The notes below the pieces were generated by a model. That model saw only the letters and a list, made by a program, of their open reading frames with translations, was not told where the DNA came from and did not search any database. Below are positions 27,610 through 36,198 of a DNA stretch of 64,000 bases, piece by piece. A program made the position numbers and the translations under genes. Origin of the DNA: Kroppenstedtia eburnea (lineage in GTDB: Bacteria; Bacillota; Bacilli; Thermoactinomycetales; DSM-45169); the NCBI RefSeq assembly GCF_013282215.1, contig NZ_CP048103.1, positions 3,348,001 to 3,412,000 on the forward strand. Reading direction: 5' to 3'. How positions within the stretch are numbered: the first letter of the stretch is position 1; every line of letters begins with the position of its first letter.

Positions 27610-28510
27610 CCACTAATCTTGTGAAATAATCCTCCAGTCTGTCTTCACTCATCATAATTTTTGATACTTCAATGCCATGCTGCACGAACAATCGATTGAT
27701 CTTTCCCTGTTCTCCCAGATGAGAATAAACACGGATATTTCCATCATCATGGACCTCATAATCATAGGTATCAAAGTGTTTCTCCAGGAGCATAGCTGCT
27801 TTATTGTCGTTGGAAACCTGGAACTCAAGGTATTTGCGATTTCTCTTCCGAAGTTGATCATATGTGGCTTCTTCCAACAGCTTTCCTTCATGAATAATCC
27901 CCACATGATCAGCCAACTGTTCTATTTCCGATAAGATGTGACTGGATATCAACAGGGTGATATTTCTTTCTTTTGCCAGAGTTTTAATGAGTCTCCGCAT
28001 TTCCTTGATACCGATCGGATCCAGTCCATTACTGGGCTCATCCAGTATCAACAGTTCCGGATAATGGAGAAGAGCTCTGGCAATCCCCAATCTCTGCTTC
28101 ATCCCCAAGGAGTACTTGCCCACCAGCTTTTTTGTTTCATGTTGCAGTCCCACCATCTCCAGAACCTCTTCAATCGCATTTTTCTTATGAACCCCGATGA
28201 TTTTGGCATTGATCAGCAAATTTTCTGCAGCTGTCAGATTTTCATAAAACCCCGGCACTTCAACAATCGATCCGATTCGTCTTAATATCTCTTTTTGTTT
28301 GTTGAACAAATTTTCACCGAATATTTCGATTTGCCCATGGGTAGGCTTTACCAACCCCAATAACATTCTGATCGTGGTTGTTTTGCCCGCACCGTTTCGG
28401 CCCAAAAAACCGTAAATCTCTCCTTGGTTTACAGTCATATTAAGATGATCCACTGATATCTGGTTGCCATAAATCTTGGTTAGATTTGTGGTTTTGATCA
28501 CCACACTCAT
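27590..28510 (-). CDS. bcrA: ABC transporter ATP-binding protein, BcrA-like
   Basis: The cytoplasmic ATPase of a peptide-antibiotic exporter, ~306 residues. Walker A GRNGAGKTTT, signature SLGMKQRLGIAR, Walker B LLILDEPSNGLDP and H-loop ISSHIL are visible, followed by the ~100-residue C-terminal domain common to BcrA-type proteins. The ATG at 28510 is preferred, with GAGGGTGA five nt before it; an in-frame GTG lies three codons upstream. It is followed directly by bcrB and a BcrC-like phosphatase, as in the classic bcrABC locus. Confidence 0.9.
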   Translation of the reverse strand: MSVVIKTTNLTKIYGNQISVDHLNMTVNQGEIYGFLGRNGAGKTTTIRMLLGLVKPTHGQIEIFGENLFNKQKEILRRIGSIVEVPGFYENLTAAENLLINAKIIGVHKKNAIEEVLEMVGLQHETKKLVGKYSLGMKQRLGIARALLHYPELLILDEPSNGLDPIGIKEMRRLIKTLAKERNITLLISSHILSEIEQLADHVGIIHEGKLLEEATYDQLRKRNRKYLEFQVSNDNKAAMLLEKHFDTYDYEVHDDGNIRVYSHLGEQGKINRLFVQHGIEVSKIMMSEDRLEDYFTRLVGGGTIG

Positions 28511-28595
28511 ATGGGTCACCCTCTCTCAATCATGCATTATAAGCAAAAGAGTTTAATTGCCTCTTACCCACCCCTTAATTGTTTCTTAAAATCCT

Positions 28596-29618
28596 TCACT
28601 GGTTGTGTTTGGGGATTGAAAAGCCAAAAGTGGTTTTTTCCCATGGAATACTTTCGACCCATATTCTGCCGTTGTTCTTTTCCACAAGAGCTTTCGCAAT
28701 GGCAAGACCTAATCCGCTGCCTCCATGTGAAAGATTCCGGGCACCATCGCTTCGATGCATTCTTTCAAACACGTTCCCAATATCAACTTGAGAAATCCCG
28801 GGTCCCTGGTCCCAGATCAGCAACTGATATTCATCGGCTTTTTCTGTAAGCTCTATCCCCAATGTTTTCCCCCGCTTCCCGTAATGTATAGCGTTTTTTA
28901 CTATATTGCCTATGATTCGCATCAAGCTTAGACGATCTGCCGTGATCATGTACTTTTCTTCCGGAATGATTACTTTTAACTCCAGATCATGTTTTTTTAT
29001 CTCTGGCAAAAACTCAATCAGCGATTCCCTGACAATCTCTGCAAAATCCAGGGATTCTATCTTCAATGGGATTTCATCCGCATCCAGCTTCGCCATCGTG
29101 AATATTTCATCGATCAATTGCTTTAAACCATTGGATTTCTTGGATATAATTCCGATATATTCTCTCTTTTCTTCTTCTGAAGTTGCTATATCATCCTTCA
29201 GGGCATCAACATATCCAATAATGGAAGTAAGGGGGGTTCGGATATCGTGAGAGATACTGGATAGGAGCCTTCTTCTTGCTTCCTGGGACTTTATAGACTG
29301 GACTTGAATTTTTTCCAGTTGTTCAATCAACTCATTCACAGAGAAGATCACTTCCTCAAACAAATGATCATCCTTCTTGGAAAATAGCCGGGTTTTTAAA
29401 TTTCCATTAACTGCTCTCCTGATCTCTGCAATCATGAGTTTCATTCTTGTGCGGGAACGAAGGGTGATGAATAAAAGGAATCCGGTAATAACGAATAAGG
29501 CAGTAAATAACACCCACCACAACAGACTTTGAAGAGGAACCTCAACAGAGAGGAGCAAAAGTCCGGTGATCACGGCGAGTTGAAGGATCAGAAGAAAGAC
29601 ACTCCTGTCATTGTTCAT
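28596..29618 (-). CDS. Sensor histidine kinase of the bcr module (VanS-like)
   Basis: A membrane histidine kinase of 340 residues with two N-terminal helices and only a tiny extracytoplasmic loop, then HAMP-like linker and HisKA with SSISHDIRTPLTSIIGYVD (phospho-accepting His). HATPase motifs NIVKNAIHYGKRG, WDQGPGI and GGSGLGLAIAKALVE follow. The ATG at 29618 has AGGTGAAAAGG and overlaps the response-regulator gene by 11 nt. It presumably controls bcrAB and the phosphatase in response to bacitracin-type stress. Confidence 0.88.
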   Translation of the reverse strand: MNNDRSVFLLILQLAVITGLLLLSVEVPLQSLLWWVLFTALFVITGFLLFITLRSRTRMKLMIAEIRRAVNGNLKTRLFSKKDDHLFEEVIFSVNELIEQLEKIQVQSIKSQEARRRLLSSISHDIRTPLTSIIGYVDALKDDIATSEEEKREYIGIISKKSNGLKQLIDEIFTMAKLDADEIPLKIESLDFAEIVRESLIEFLPEIKKHDLELKVIIPEEKYMITADRLSLMRIIGNIVKNAIHYGKRGKTLGIELTEKADEYQLLIWDQGPGISQVDIGNVFERMHRSDGARNLSHGGSGLGLAIAKALVEKNNGRIWVESIPWEKTTFGFSIPKHNQ

Positions 29619-30321
29619 CCTTTTCACCTGCAAACTTGTATCCTAATCCCCATACGGTAAGAATAAATTGCGGGTTGGAGGGATCGGCTTCTATTTTTTT
29701 TCGAAGCTTTCTGATGTGTACCATCACTGTGTTATCATCTTCCGGGTAATTACCGTCCCAAACATTGCGAAACAGTTGGGTCTTGGTAAATACTTGTCCC
29801 GGATGGGTAGCGAAAAACTTCAGCAGTTGAAATTCTTTTGCAGTTAAAGATACCTCTTCTCCAGCTGTGATGACTGTGCACTTTTTCAGATCAATAGAGA
29901 TGCCTTTAAACTTTATAAGTTTATTTTCATGAGAACTCCTGTCGCTGCCCAGTACTAAAAACCTCCTCAAAAGAGCCTTGACTCTGGCAACCACCTCATT
30001 GATGCTGAATGGTTTGGTAATATAATCATCCGCTCCTATGCTGAGACCTAAAATCTTATCAACCTCATGATCCTTAGCCGTAAGCATCAGTATGGGAACA
30101 TTGGTTTTGTTCCTGAGCCTTCTGCATACCTCGATCCCATCAACCTTGGGCATCATGATATCCAGGATGATCAGATTGTATTTGTTATCATCAAACAAAT
30201 GAAGGGCTTCTTCTCCATTCCCAGCCACATCCACCTTATAAAATTCCTTTTCGAGGTATTTTTTCAATAAATCTCTTATTTCTTTTTCATCATCGGCTAT
30301 AAGCACTCGAATATCTTCCAT
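29608..30321 (-). CDS. OmpR-family response regulator of the bcr module (VanR-like)
   Basis: A 237-residue response regulator. The receiver domain starts IRVLIADDEKEIRDLL with the phospho-acceptor in LIILDIMMPKVDG, the switch threonine in LMLTAKD and the lysine in DDYITKPFS. A winged-helix OmpR domain follows (SLTAKEFQLLKFFATHPGQV, YPEDDNTVMVHIRKLRKKIE). The ATG at 30321 is chosen for the GAAGGAAGGTG site. First gene of the AT-rich bcr segment. Confidence 0.9.
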   Translation of the reverse strand: MEDIRVLIADDEKEIRDLLKKYLEKEFYKVDVAGNGEEALHLFDDNKYNLIILDIMMPKVDGIEVCRRLRNKTNVPILMLTAKDHEVDKILGLSIGADDYITKPFSINEVVARVKALLRRFLVLGSDRSSHENKLIKFKGISIDLKKCTVITAGEEVSLTAKEFQLLKFFATHPGQVFTKTQLFRNVWDGNYPEDDNTVMVHIRKLRKKIEADPSNPQFILTVWGLGYKFAGEKDEQ

Positions 30322-30415
30322 CTGTTTCACCTTCCTTCATTGATTATGGGGCAGCATGCCTGTGACCGGATTCGGCCCTGGTCTCTTGCATGACTTTGGG
30401 ATCACCCTCTCCGGC

Positions 30416-31399
30416 TCAGTTGGCGCGGAAAAATAAGAGGCGAACCGTGGTCCCCTCTCCCACCTTGGAATCCATTTCAATCCCGTGGCCCAACTTATGG
30501 CACACCTCCTGCACCAGATACAGGCCCATGCCGGTGGACTCGCTGACGATTCGTCCGTTTTCCCCTGTATAATAGGGATCAAACACCCGGCGCAGATCCT
30601 GTTTCGGAATTCCCACGCCCCGGTCTTTCACCTCCAACACCCAGTTTCTTCCTCGGGGATAAGAGTGGAGGGTCACTTTTTTCCCCGCTCCGGAGGAGTA
30701 TTTGACCGCATTGGCCACCAGCTGGTTCAAGACGAATTTCAGCCATTTGGCATCGGATTCCACCACCGCTTCCTCATCCACGGTCACTTCCGGGTAAACA
30801 TGGTTTTGAATGAAGAAGCGTTTGTTTTCATGGATCACTTCATGGACCAATCGAAGGAGCGGCACCGGTTCCACATGAAAATCCCGCTCAAAGATTTCCA
30901 AGCGGGCCGTATACAGCACAATTTCCAGTCCTCTCCGGATCCGGTCCACCTCTTCCCGCAGACTGTTCACATCCAGGTGATTTTTGTTTTGCAAGATCAA
31001 CTGAATCACGGACAGAGGAGTTTTCATCTGATGCACCCACTGGGTGATGAAGGTGACTTGATCCCGTTGTTTTCGTTCATACTCATGTAACCGGTCCTGG
31101 TAATGGCGGTATTGAGATTGCAAGAGGTCGTTCAAAGCCTCTTCCAGCGGGACCCCGCCCTCCCCCTGAACGGAGTCATCCATCTCCTGGAGAGGATTGG
31201 ACAGCCGCCGATAAACGGAACGGTAGCACCAATACCTGTAGGATAGAAAAACGAGAAAAAGGCTGGAGCTGAGTAACATCGTATACAACAGCGTGGAAAA
31301 ATGATTGAGTCCATCCAGCCAATGGAGAAAAGAGATCAACAACAGTTGAAGGATAAAAAAAATCAAGATGGAGGCGTGGTCCCGTATGAAAAGTTTCAT
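30416..31399 (-). CDS. bceS: Intramembrane-sensing histidine kinase, BceS-like
   Basis: A 327-residue kinase with two close N-terminal transmembrane helices and almost no outside loop, the intramembrane-sensing type that reads flux through a BceAB transporter. HisKA contains FITQWVHQMKTPLSVIQLIL (His acceptor); the ATPase domain has NQLVANAVKYSSGAGK, KDRGVGIPKQDL and STGMGLYLVQEV. The start MKLFIRDHA overlaps the bceR stop as ATGA with GGAGGGAAG upstream. Last gene of the bceA-bceB / bceR-bceS group. Confidence 0.9.
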   Translation of the reverse strand: MKLFIRDHASILIFFILQLLLISFLHWLDGLNHFSTLLYTMLLSSSLFLVFLSYRYWCYRSVYRRLSNPLQEMDDSVQGEGGVPLEEALNDLLQSQYRHYQDRLHEYERKQRDQVTFITQWVHQMKTPLSVIQLILQNKNHLDVNSLREEVDRIRRGLEIVLYTARLEIFERDFHVEPVPLLRLVHEVIHENKRFFIQNHVYPEVTVDEEAVVESDAKWLKFVLNQLVANAVKYSSGAGKKVTLHSYPRGRNWVLEVKDRGVGIPKQDLRRVFDPYYTGENGRIVSESTGMGLYLVQEVCHKLGHGIEMDSKVGEGTTVRLLFFRAN

Positions 31400-32097
31400 C
31401 TTCCTTCCCTCCAAACCGGCCTCAGGCGATAGCCGGCACCCCGGATCGTCTCAATCCCTTCCTCGATCCCCAGTTCCTCCAGTTTCTTGCGCACCCGCCC
31501 CACATTGACATTCAACGTATTGTCGACGACGAACTGTTGATCATCCCACAGCCTTTCCAACAGCTCCTCCCGACTGACCACAGTCATCGGAGATTCCATC
31601 AGCGCTTCCAACAAGGTGGCCTCTTTTTTGCTCAACTCCACTTTTTTCCCGGAAAAGGAGAGTTCCAGCCTTTCCGGATGCAGCACCAATCCCGCCAAGG
31701 TAACGTTGCGGCTCTCCATCTTCGGGGAATAGAAGCCATAACTCCGTCGGAGATGGCTCTTGATCTTGGCCATCACGATTTCATAGTCGAAGGGCTTCGT
31801 GATATAGTCATCCCCGCCGTTTTCCAGGGCCATCACTTGATCCATCTTGCTGTCCCGGGCGGAGATGAACAGGATGGGACAAGTGGAGACGGTCCGGATC
31901 TGCCGACACCAATAAAATCCGTCGTATCGCGGCAAGTTGACATCCAGCAACACCAGATCCGGCTGAAGCTCCTGAAACCGTTCCAAAATCCGGGCGAAGT
32001 CATCCACGATGACAGCTTCATATCCGTATCGCTCCAAGCCATCTTTCAACAACCCGGCGATCTTCCCGTCATCTTCCACGATCATGATTTGATACAT
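31396..32097 (-). CDS. bceR: BceR-like response regulator
   Basis: An OmpR/PhoB-type regulator of 233 residues: receiver start MYQIMIVEDDGKIAGLL, acceptor aspartate in LVLLDVNLPRYDG, lysine in DDYITKPFDYE, and a winged helix with LSKKEATLLEALMES and NVNVGRVRKKLEELG. The start at 32097 (GGGGGTGG site) matches the family. It is separated from the bceAB genes by two terminators and a J-type element, so it needs its own promoter; TTGGAG and TATAGT 18 nt apart lie upstream. Confidence 0.9.
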   Translation of the reverse strand: MYQIMIVEDDGKIAGLLKDGLERYGYEAVIVDDFARILERFQELQPDLVLLDVNLPRYDGFYWCRQIRTVSTCPILFISARDSKMDQVMALENGGDDYITKPFDYEIVMAKIKSHLRRSYGFYSPKMESRNVTLAGLVLHPERLELSFSGKKVELSKKEATLLEALMESPMTVVSREELLERLWDDQQFVVDNTLNVNVGRVRKKLEELGIEEGIETIRGAGYRLRPVWREGR

Positions 32098-32190
32098 GCT
32101 TCCACCCCCGTCCTTTGTAAAGTCCACGATTTCACTATACAGGAAACCGGCAACTTCCTCCAAACCGGTGACCCTGTTAAATTTAAAAAC

Positions 32191-32450
32191 CAGGGCTGTT
32201 GATTAACCAAAAAATGGGCGGTAGAAAGGAGTCGTGTGCTGCCAAAGCGACCTTTGCCATCCTACCCAGCGGAGAATCTGGAGAGAGGGCGTTTAGGGGC
32301 AACATTCTTCCCTGTGTTGCTTCCGTAAGGCTTTGCCCCTGCCCGATCGGAAGATTTGGAGCGGCCAGTCATTACTTCCTTGCTGGATGGCAACCGGAGC
32401 GTGGTAGAACACGATCTCCCCACCCAAAATATAGATAATCAATGCGCCTG
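32191..32450 (+). mobile_element. J-type structured miniature element, copy 1 (260 bp)
   Basis: Ends CAGGGCTGTTGATTA and TAATCAATGCGCCTG are imperfect inverted repeats. The interior is nearly the same as the copy at 37115-37373 and contains nested complementary segments (TTGCCATCC / GGATGGCAA; GGGGCAA / TTGCCCC). Flanking 9-mers TTTAAAAAC and ATAAAAAGC are only weakly alike. It lies between bceAB and bceRS. No coding capacity. Confidence 0.8.
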
Positions 32451-32451
32451 A

Positions 32452-32549
32452 TAAAAAGCCATCCCTACGCCCCCAAAGAGATGCAGGATGGCCTTTCGTT
32501 TTTCAGAAAAATTTCTCCCCGGGCGGTTTTGGGAAGGCCCGGGGAGAAG
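32452..32549 (-). terminator. Double terminator after bceB
   Basis: Two hairpins in series on the minus strand. TTCTCCCCGGGC / GCCCGGGGAGAA is followed by TTTTT (about 32507-32548). Then GCCATCC / GGATGGC is followed by TTTTTA (about 32452-32492). Together they should stop transcription before bceR. Confidence 0.8.
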
Positions 32550-32562
32550 GAATGATATTTAC

Positions 32563-34497
32563 TTACCATACTTTCAAATTCCGCAGGTAACTCCGTCGTG
32601 CGATGATGAAATAAACCAACTGCAGTACCAGGAAGGAACCGATAGTCCACGCGGAGGGGATCAGAATCGATTTCATCATCATCATATTTTGCAGGGCACC
32701 CAAGGCCACCGAAGTGTGAATCACTGCCACCACAAAGGGGATGAAGAACAGGAGGGCGATCTGCACTGTGACACTTCTGTTCATTTCCTTTTCGGTCAAC
32801 CCGATCCTGGAAATGGCGTGATAGTGTTGCCGGTCCCGGTCCTGATCGGTGTACAGGCGGAAATACAGGAAACTGCCCGCACAGATCAGGAACACCACCG
32901 CGACAAACAATCCGACAAAGAGCGTCGCTCCCAGTCCCTGCTTCACTTCCGTAAAGGCGGCATCCCGGGCGGTGAAACCGGGCCAGCTCACATCGGGCAT
33001 CTTCAGTTTCTCTTTCAATGTTTCACCGATTTGATTTCCTTGAGGATGCGGGAAAGAAGCATCCCATTTCGGGACGGAATAACCGGCAAAGGTTCCGGAC
33101 TCCACGTGAGGTTCATCGGGCCCGGTTTCTTGCGCCGCTTTTTTGAGCTGTGCAAAGGCGGGGTCTGGAACCACAATTTCAACGGATCCACGGAACATGA
33201 TCGGTTGATCGATTGAAGCCGCAACTTTGTAAGGCTTCTTCATCAGCTGGAGCTCCTGGCCGATCCGGTCATCGGCTTGGAATTGATCCGGTCTCGTATC
33301 GAAGGCCAACACCTCTCCCGGCTTCAAGGTCCGGGCAGGCTGCTTCACAATTTTGGCCAACCGATTATAGTCGGACAGCTTGATGGCGTTGACAAACTGC
33401 TCCATATTGTCAGGGCCTAGATCTAAATACTCCGCTTTCCATTTTCGATAGGAAACGTTCTCTTTTTTCAACTCCCCTTCAATGATATTTTGACCGGACT
33501 CGGGAGAAATTCCCTCGAATCCTTTCTCCTCCATTTTGTAACTGATGCTGAAGGGAGTTGTCTGGTTCATCGTTTGCATGATCTGATCGTAGAAATTGAT
33601 CAATGTACCCGTTGCAGTGAATGAGACGGTAAACACGATGGTGACCAGAAAGAACATCCTGGCGTTGTCTTTCATGCGATAGGTCAGGTCGGAGAGCCAC
33701 ATCAACCGGGTTCCCCGCCAGTAGAAACCGCGGTTCTTTTTCAAGCGTCGGATCAGAAAGACACTCAGCTGGGTGTATAAGAAATAGGTGCCCACGATCA
33801 CCAGACCGATGACTGAAAACATGATTTCCTCACTCGTGAAAGTATCGCTGGTTAAGGCCAATCCGTAGCCACCGATCAGGCACGCTGCAGCCAACAGAGA
33901 CAACAGAACAGAGGGTTTCGGTTCCTTTTTCGGCTTTTGGCTGCCCTGCAACAACTCAATCACGCGTTGGTTTCGCACCATGAACACGGTGAACATCGAA
34001 ATGACGAGAAAGAGGATCAAAAAGGAAACCAGGGTCAATAAGAGTCCCTTCACAGGGAAATAAAAGGGCAACTCCTTGATCTCCAACACCCGGGCTCCAA
34101 TCATCAGGAATCCTTTGGAGAATAAGAGCCCCGCCAATATCCCCGTCCCGATGGAAGCCATGCCGATGATCCCGTTTTCCAGAAAGACCATGCGGTTCAA
34201 TTGACTGCGGGACATCCCGAGCAGGGTGAGTACGCCGAATTCTTTTTTCCGCACTTTGAGAAAGGCACTGACCGAATACCAGACAAACAGGAAGGAGAAA
34301 ACAAAAATGATCACCTCAGCTGCGGTCATCCCTTTGACCACCGACGCTTTCATCTCACTCTGGTCCATTTCCGGATGAAAGATGAACACGGCATAGACGA
34401 AGAAAATCATCACCGCAAAGGCGCTGCTCAAAAAATAAGCCAGGTAGGAGCGGAAATTGCGCCGCACATTGTTAAAGGCGAACTGACGAAAGGTCAT
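32563..34497 (-). CDS. bceB: BceB-like ABC permease (peptide-antibiotic detoxification)
   Basis: A large (644 aa) membrane protein with the BceB layout: one helix near the N-terminus, three more by ~residue 210, a large extracellular domain between helices 7 and 8 (~residues 310-515), and three C-terminal helices. The N-terminus MTFRQFAFNNVRRNFRSYL is family-typical. The ATG at 34497 overlaps bceA. In B. subtilis BceAB frees the lipid target from bacitracin and also signals through BceS. The phosphatase and second exporter nearby reinforce this role. Confidence 0.92.
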   Translation of the reverse strand: MTFRQFAFNNVRRNFRSYLAYFLSSAFAVMIFFVYAVFIFHPEMDQSEMKASVVKGMTAAEVIIFVFSFLFVWYSVSAFLKVRKKEFGVLTLLGMSRSQLNRMVFLENGIIGMASIGTGILAGLLFSKGFLMIGARVLEIKELPFYFPVKGLLLTLVSFLILFLVISMFTVFMVRNQRVIELLQGSQKPKKEPKPSVLLSLLAAACLIGGYGLALTSDTFTSEEIMFSVIGLVIVGTYFLYTQLSVFLIRRLKKNRGFYWRGTRLMWLSDLTYRMKDNARMFFLVTIVFTVSFTATGTLINFYDQIMQTMNQTTPFSISYKMEEKGFEGISPESGQNIIEGELKKENVSYRKWKAEYLDLGPDNMEQFVNAIKLSDYNRLAKIVKQPARTLKPGEVLAFDTRPDQFQADDRIGQELQLMKKPYKVAASIDQPIMFRGSVEIVVPDPAFAQLKKAAQETGPDEPHVESGTFAGYSVPKWDASFPHPQGNQIGETLKEKLKMPDVSWPGFTARDAAFTEVKQGLGATLFVGLFVAVVFLICAGSFLYFRLYTDQDRDRQHYHAISRIGLTEKEMNRSVTVQIALLFFIPFVVAVIHTSVALGALQNMMMMKSILIPSAWTIGSFLVLQLVYFIIARRSYLRNLKVW

Positions 34498-35251
34498 GCG
34501 AATTCCCCCCCAACAATGACAGCACATCGATGATCTGCTGGAAAAACGTCTGCCGGTTTTCCCCGCGGTGAATTTCATTAAACAATTCCCCGTCCTTGAT
34601 GAAGATTACCCGGTGACAGTAGCCGGCGGCCACTGGGTCGTGGGTCACCATCATCATGGTGGCTCCATCCTGTTCATTGATCGCCTCCATCGTTTCCATC
34701 ACATTGCGGGAAGCTTTGGAGTCGAGATTACCGGTCGGTTCATCTGCCAACAGCAGAGAGGGGGAATGGATGATTGCCCGGGCAATCGCCGCCCGCTGTT
34801 TCTGACCCCCGGAGATTTCATAGGTCCGCTTGTCGAGGATTGCGGCAATATCCAGCCGCTCGGCGACAGCCTTCAACTTCTGCTCCATCTCGTTCACATC
34901 TTTGCGATCCAGCGTCAGGGGCAGGACAATATTTTCTCCGACGGTCAAGGTGTCCAGTAGGTTGAAATCCTGAAAGACAAACCCCAACTGTCGGCGCCGA
35001 AAACGGGCCAAATTGGACTTCTTCAGTTCATGGGGGTTTTTCCCTTGCAATTGGACTTCTCCCGATGTGGGTGTATCGATGGTGGAGATCAGGTTGAGCA
35101 GGGTGGTTTTCCCGCTGCCGGAGGGACCCATGATTCCGACAAATTCCCCTTGTCCAATGCTGAAACTGATATCGGAGAGGGCTCGGTGGGATACTTTGCC
35201 TCCGTATACTTTACTCAGGTTGTTCACTTTCAACACGTCCATCTTGTTCAT
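34472..35251 (-). CDS. bceA: BceA-like ABC ATPase
   Basis: A 259-residue MacB/BceA-class ATPase: Walker A GPSGSGKTTLLN, Q-loop FVFQDFNLLDTLTV, signature ISGGQKQRAAIAR, Walker [14 protein letters not shown] and MVTHDPVAAGYC. It overlaps the bceB start by 26 nt. Unlike the B. subtilis order (RSAB), here AB come first. A terminator of the upstream cytochrome gene precedes it, so its promoter lies in 35252-35356. Confidence 0.92.
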   Translation of the reverse strand: MNKMDVLKVNNLSKVYGGKVSHRALSDISFSIGQGEFVGIMGPSGSGKTTLLNLISTIDTPTSGEVQLQGKNPHELKKSNLARFRRRQLGFVFQDFNLLDTLTVGENIVLPLTLDRKDVNEMEQKLKAVAERLDIAAILDKRTYEISGGQKQRAAIARAIIHSPSLLLADEPTGNLDSKASRNVMETMEAINEQDGATMMMVTHDPVAAGYCHRVIFIKDGELFNEIHRGENRQTFFQQIIDVLSLLGGNSHDLSSVRL

Positions 35252-35356
35252 TCACCTTCCTCACAGGATCTGTTCATGTTTCAAAGTTTAAAGGAAAGCA
35301 AAATGAAGTTCTTTCGATTAACCTCTCATCTGTCTAACATTCTTGTCATGTTCCAC

Positions 35357-35383
35357 AAAAAAAACGACCCGCATTCGGGTCGC
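35357..35383 (-). terminator. Terminator after the cytochrome c gene
   Basis: The minus strand has CGACCC-GAATGC-GGGTCG followed by T8. Strong and short. Confidence 0.85.
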
Positions 35384-35386
35384 TCC

Positions 35387-35707
35387 CTATTTTTTCTCCG
35401 CCAGCCATGCCGCCAATCTCGATCTCTGCTCATCTGAGAGTTGTCTTTGCGCCGGCATTTGTCCCTTGCCGTTTTGGATGATTCGTTCAATATCTTCCTT
35501 GCCAGCCCGCTGGCCGATCTTCTCCAGAGAAGGCCCGGCGTTTCCCTCCAGGTTTTGCCCGTGGCAACTGGCACAGTTATTTTTGTAGAGGGTTTCCGGT
35601 GAGGCGTTCGCCGTGCTTTTTCCACCCTGTTGCCCCCCTTGGGGTCCGCAGGCCGCCAGGAGGAAAATCACCGCGGCCGCGATCCAGGCAATCCCCTTCT
35701 TCCGCAA
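35387..35707 (-). CDS. Lipoprotein cytochrome c (c551/CccB-like)
   Basis: A small membrane-anchored electron carrier of 106 residues. The lipobox FLLAACG predicts cleavage and lipidation at Cys20. The haem site is CASCHG (~47-52) and the distal methionine is in KGQMPAQ. A Gly/Gln/Ser linker separates lipid anchor and haem domain. Bacillus homologues (CccB) pass electrons to cytochrome oxidase. It stands alone behind a terminator. Confidence 0.9.
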   Translation of the reverse strand: MRKKGIAWIAAAVIFLLAACGPQGGQQGGKSTANASPETLYKNNCASCHGQNLEGNAGPSLEKIGQRAGKEDIERIIQNGKGQMPAQRQLSDEQRSRLAAWLAEKK

Positions 35708-35790
35708 ACGGTGTCATCTCCTTTGGATTCCATACTCCTTCCACATACTGTTCCACCAACCGCTTCCGGGTATACTGAGCCACAGGCCCA

Positions 35791-36102
35791 TCAGTTTCTG
35801 CGACGGCGTGATCTGCTCCCGAGTCCGGTCGGGGGATTCTCTGAAGGCTCATCCTCACTTACTTCAGTTGGCTTTTCCTCTTCCGCTTCACTCTCCGTTT
35901 TCTCAGTCGCAATCTGCTCCCGGTCGGTGTCCTGTTCATTTTGGGGAGGATGGTAGGGCTCTTTGAAGGCCTGTTCCAACTCATCCACTTCCCTGCTCCG
36001 CTTGCCGGCAACCATGAAAATCACCACAATAAATATGATCAGAACCACCGCCAAAGCCAACCAGGCGAATACAGGGATCTTCTGCAACCATTCAGCGATC
36101 AT
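35791..36102 (-). CDS. Small single-helix membrane protein, acidic tail
   Basis: 103 residues: short N-terminus, one strong transmembrane helix (~13-33, FAWLALAVVLIIFIVVIF), then a very acidic Glu-rich stretch and a basic end (GSRSRRRRN). The ribosome site AGGAGGGTGACCC before the ATG is excellent, which supports a real gene. I do not recognise the family. It sits between enoyl-CoA hydratase and the cytochrome gene. Confidence 0.65.
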   Translation of the reverse strand: MIAEWLQKIPVFAWLALAVVLIIFIVVIFMVAGKRSREVDELEQAFKEPYHPPQNEQDTDREQIATEKTESEAEEEKPTEVSEDEPSENPPTGLGSRSRRRRN

Positions 36103-36143
36103 GGGTCACCCTCCTTTTTCAATTCAATTCCTGCATCAGCACC

Positions 36144-36180
36144 ATGAAAAGAACCCCGACGGACCGTGGGGCCCGTCGGT
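36144..36180 (-). terminator. Terminator after the enoyl-CoA hydratase gene
   Basis: The hairpin CCGACGG / CCGTCGG on the minus strand is followed by TTCTTTTC. Confidence 0.65.
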
Positions 36181-36198
36181 CGCCCGGAACTTCATTCG

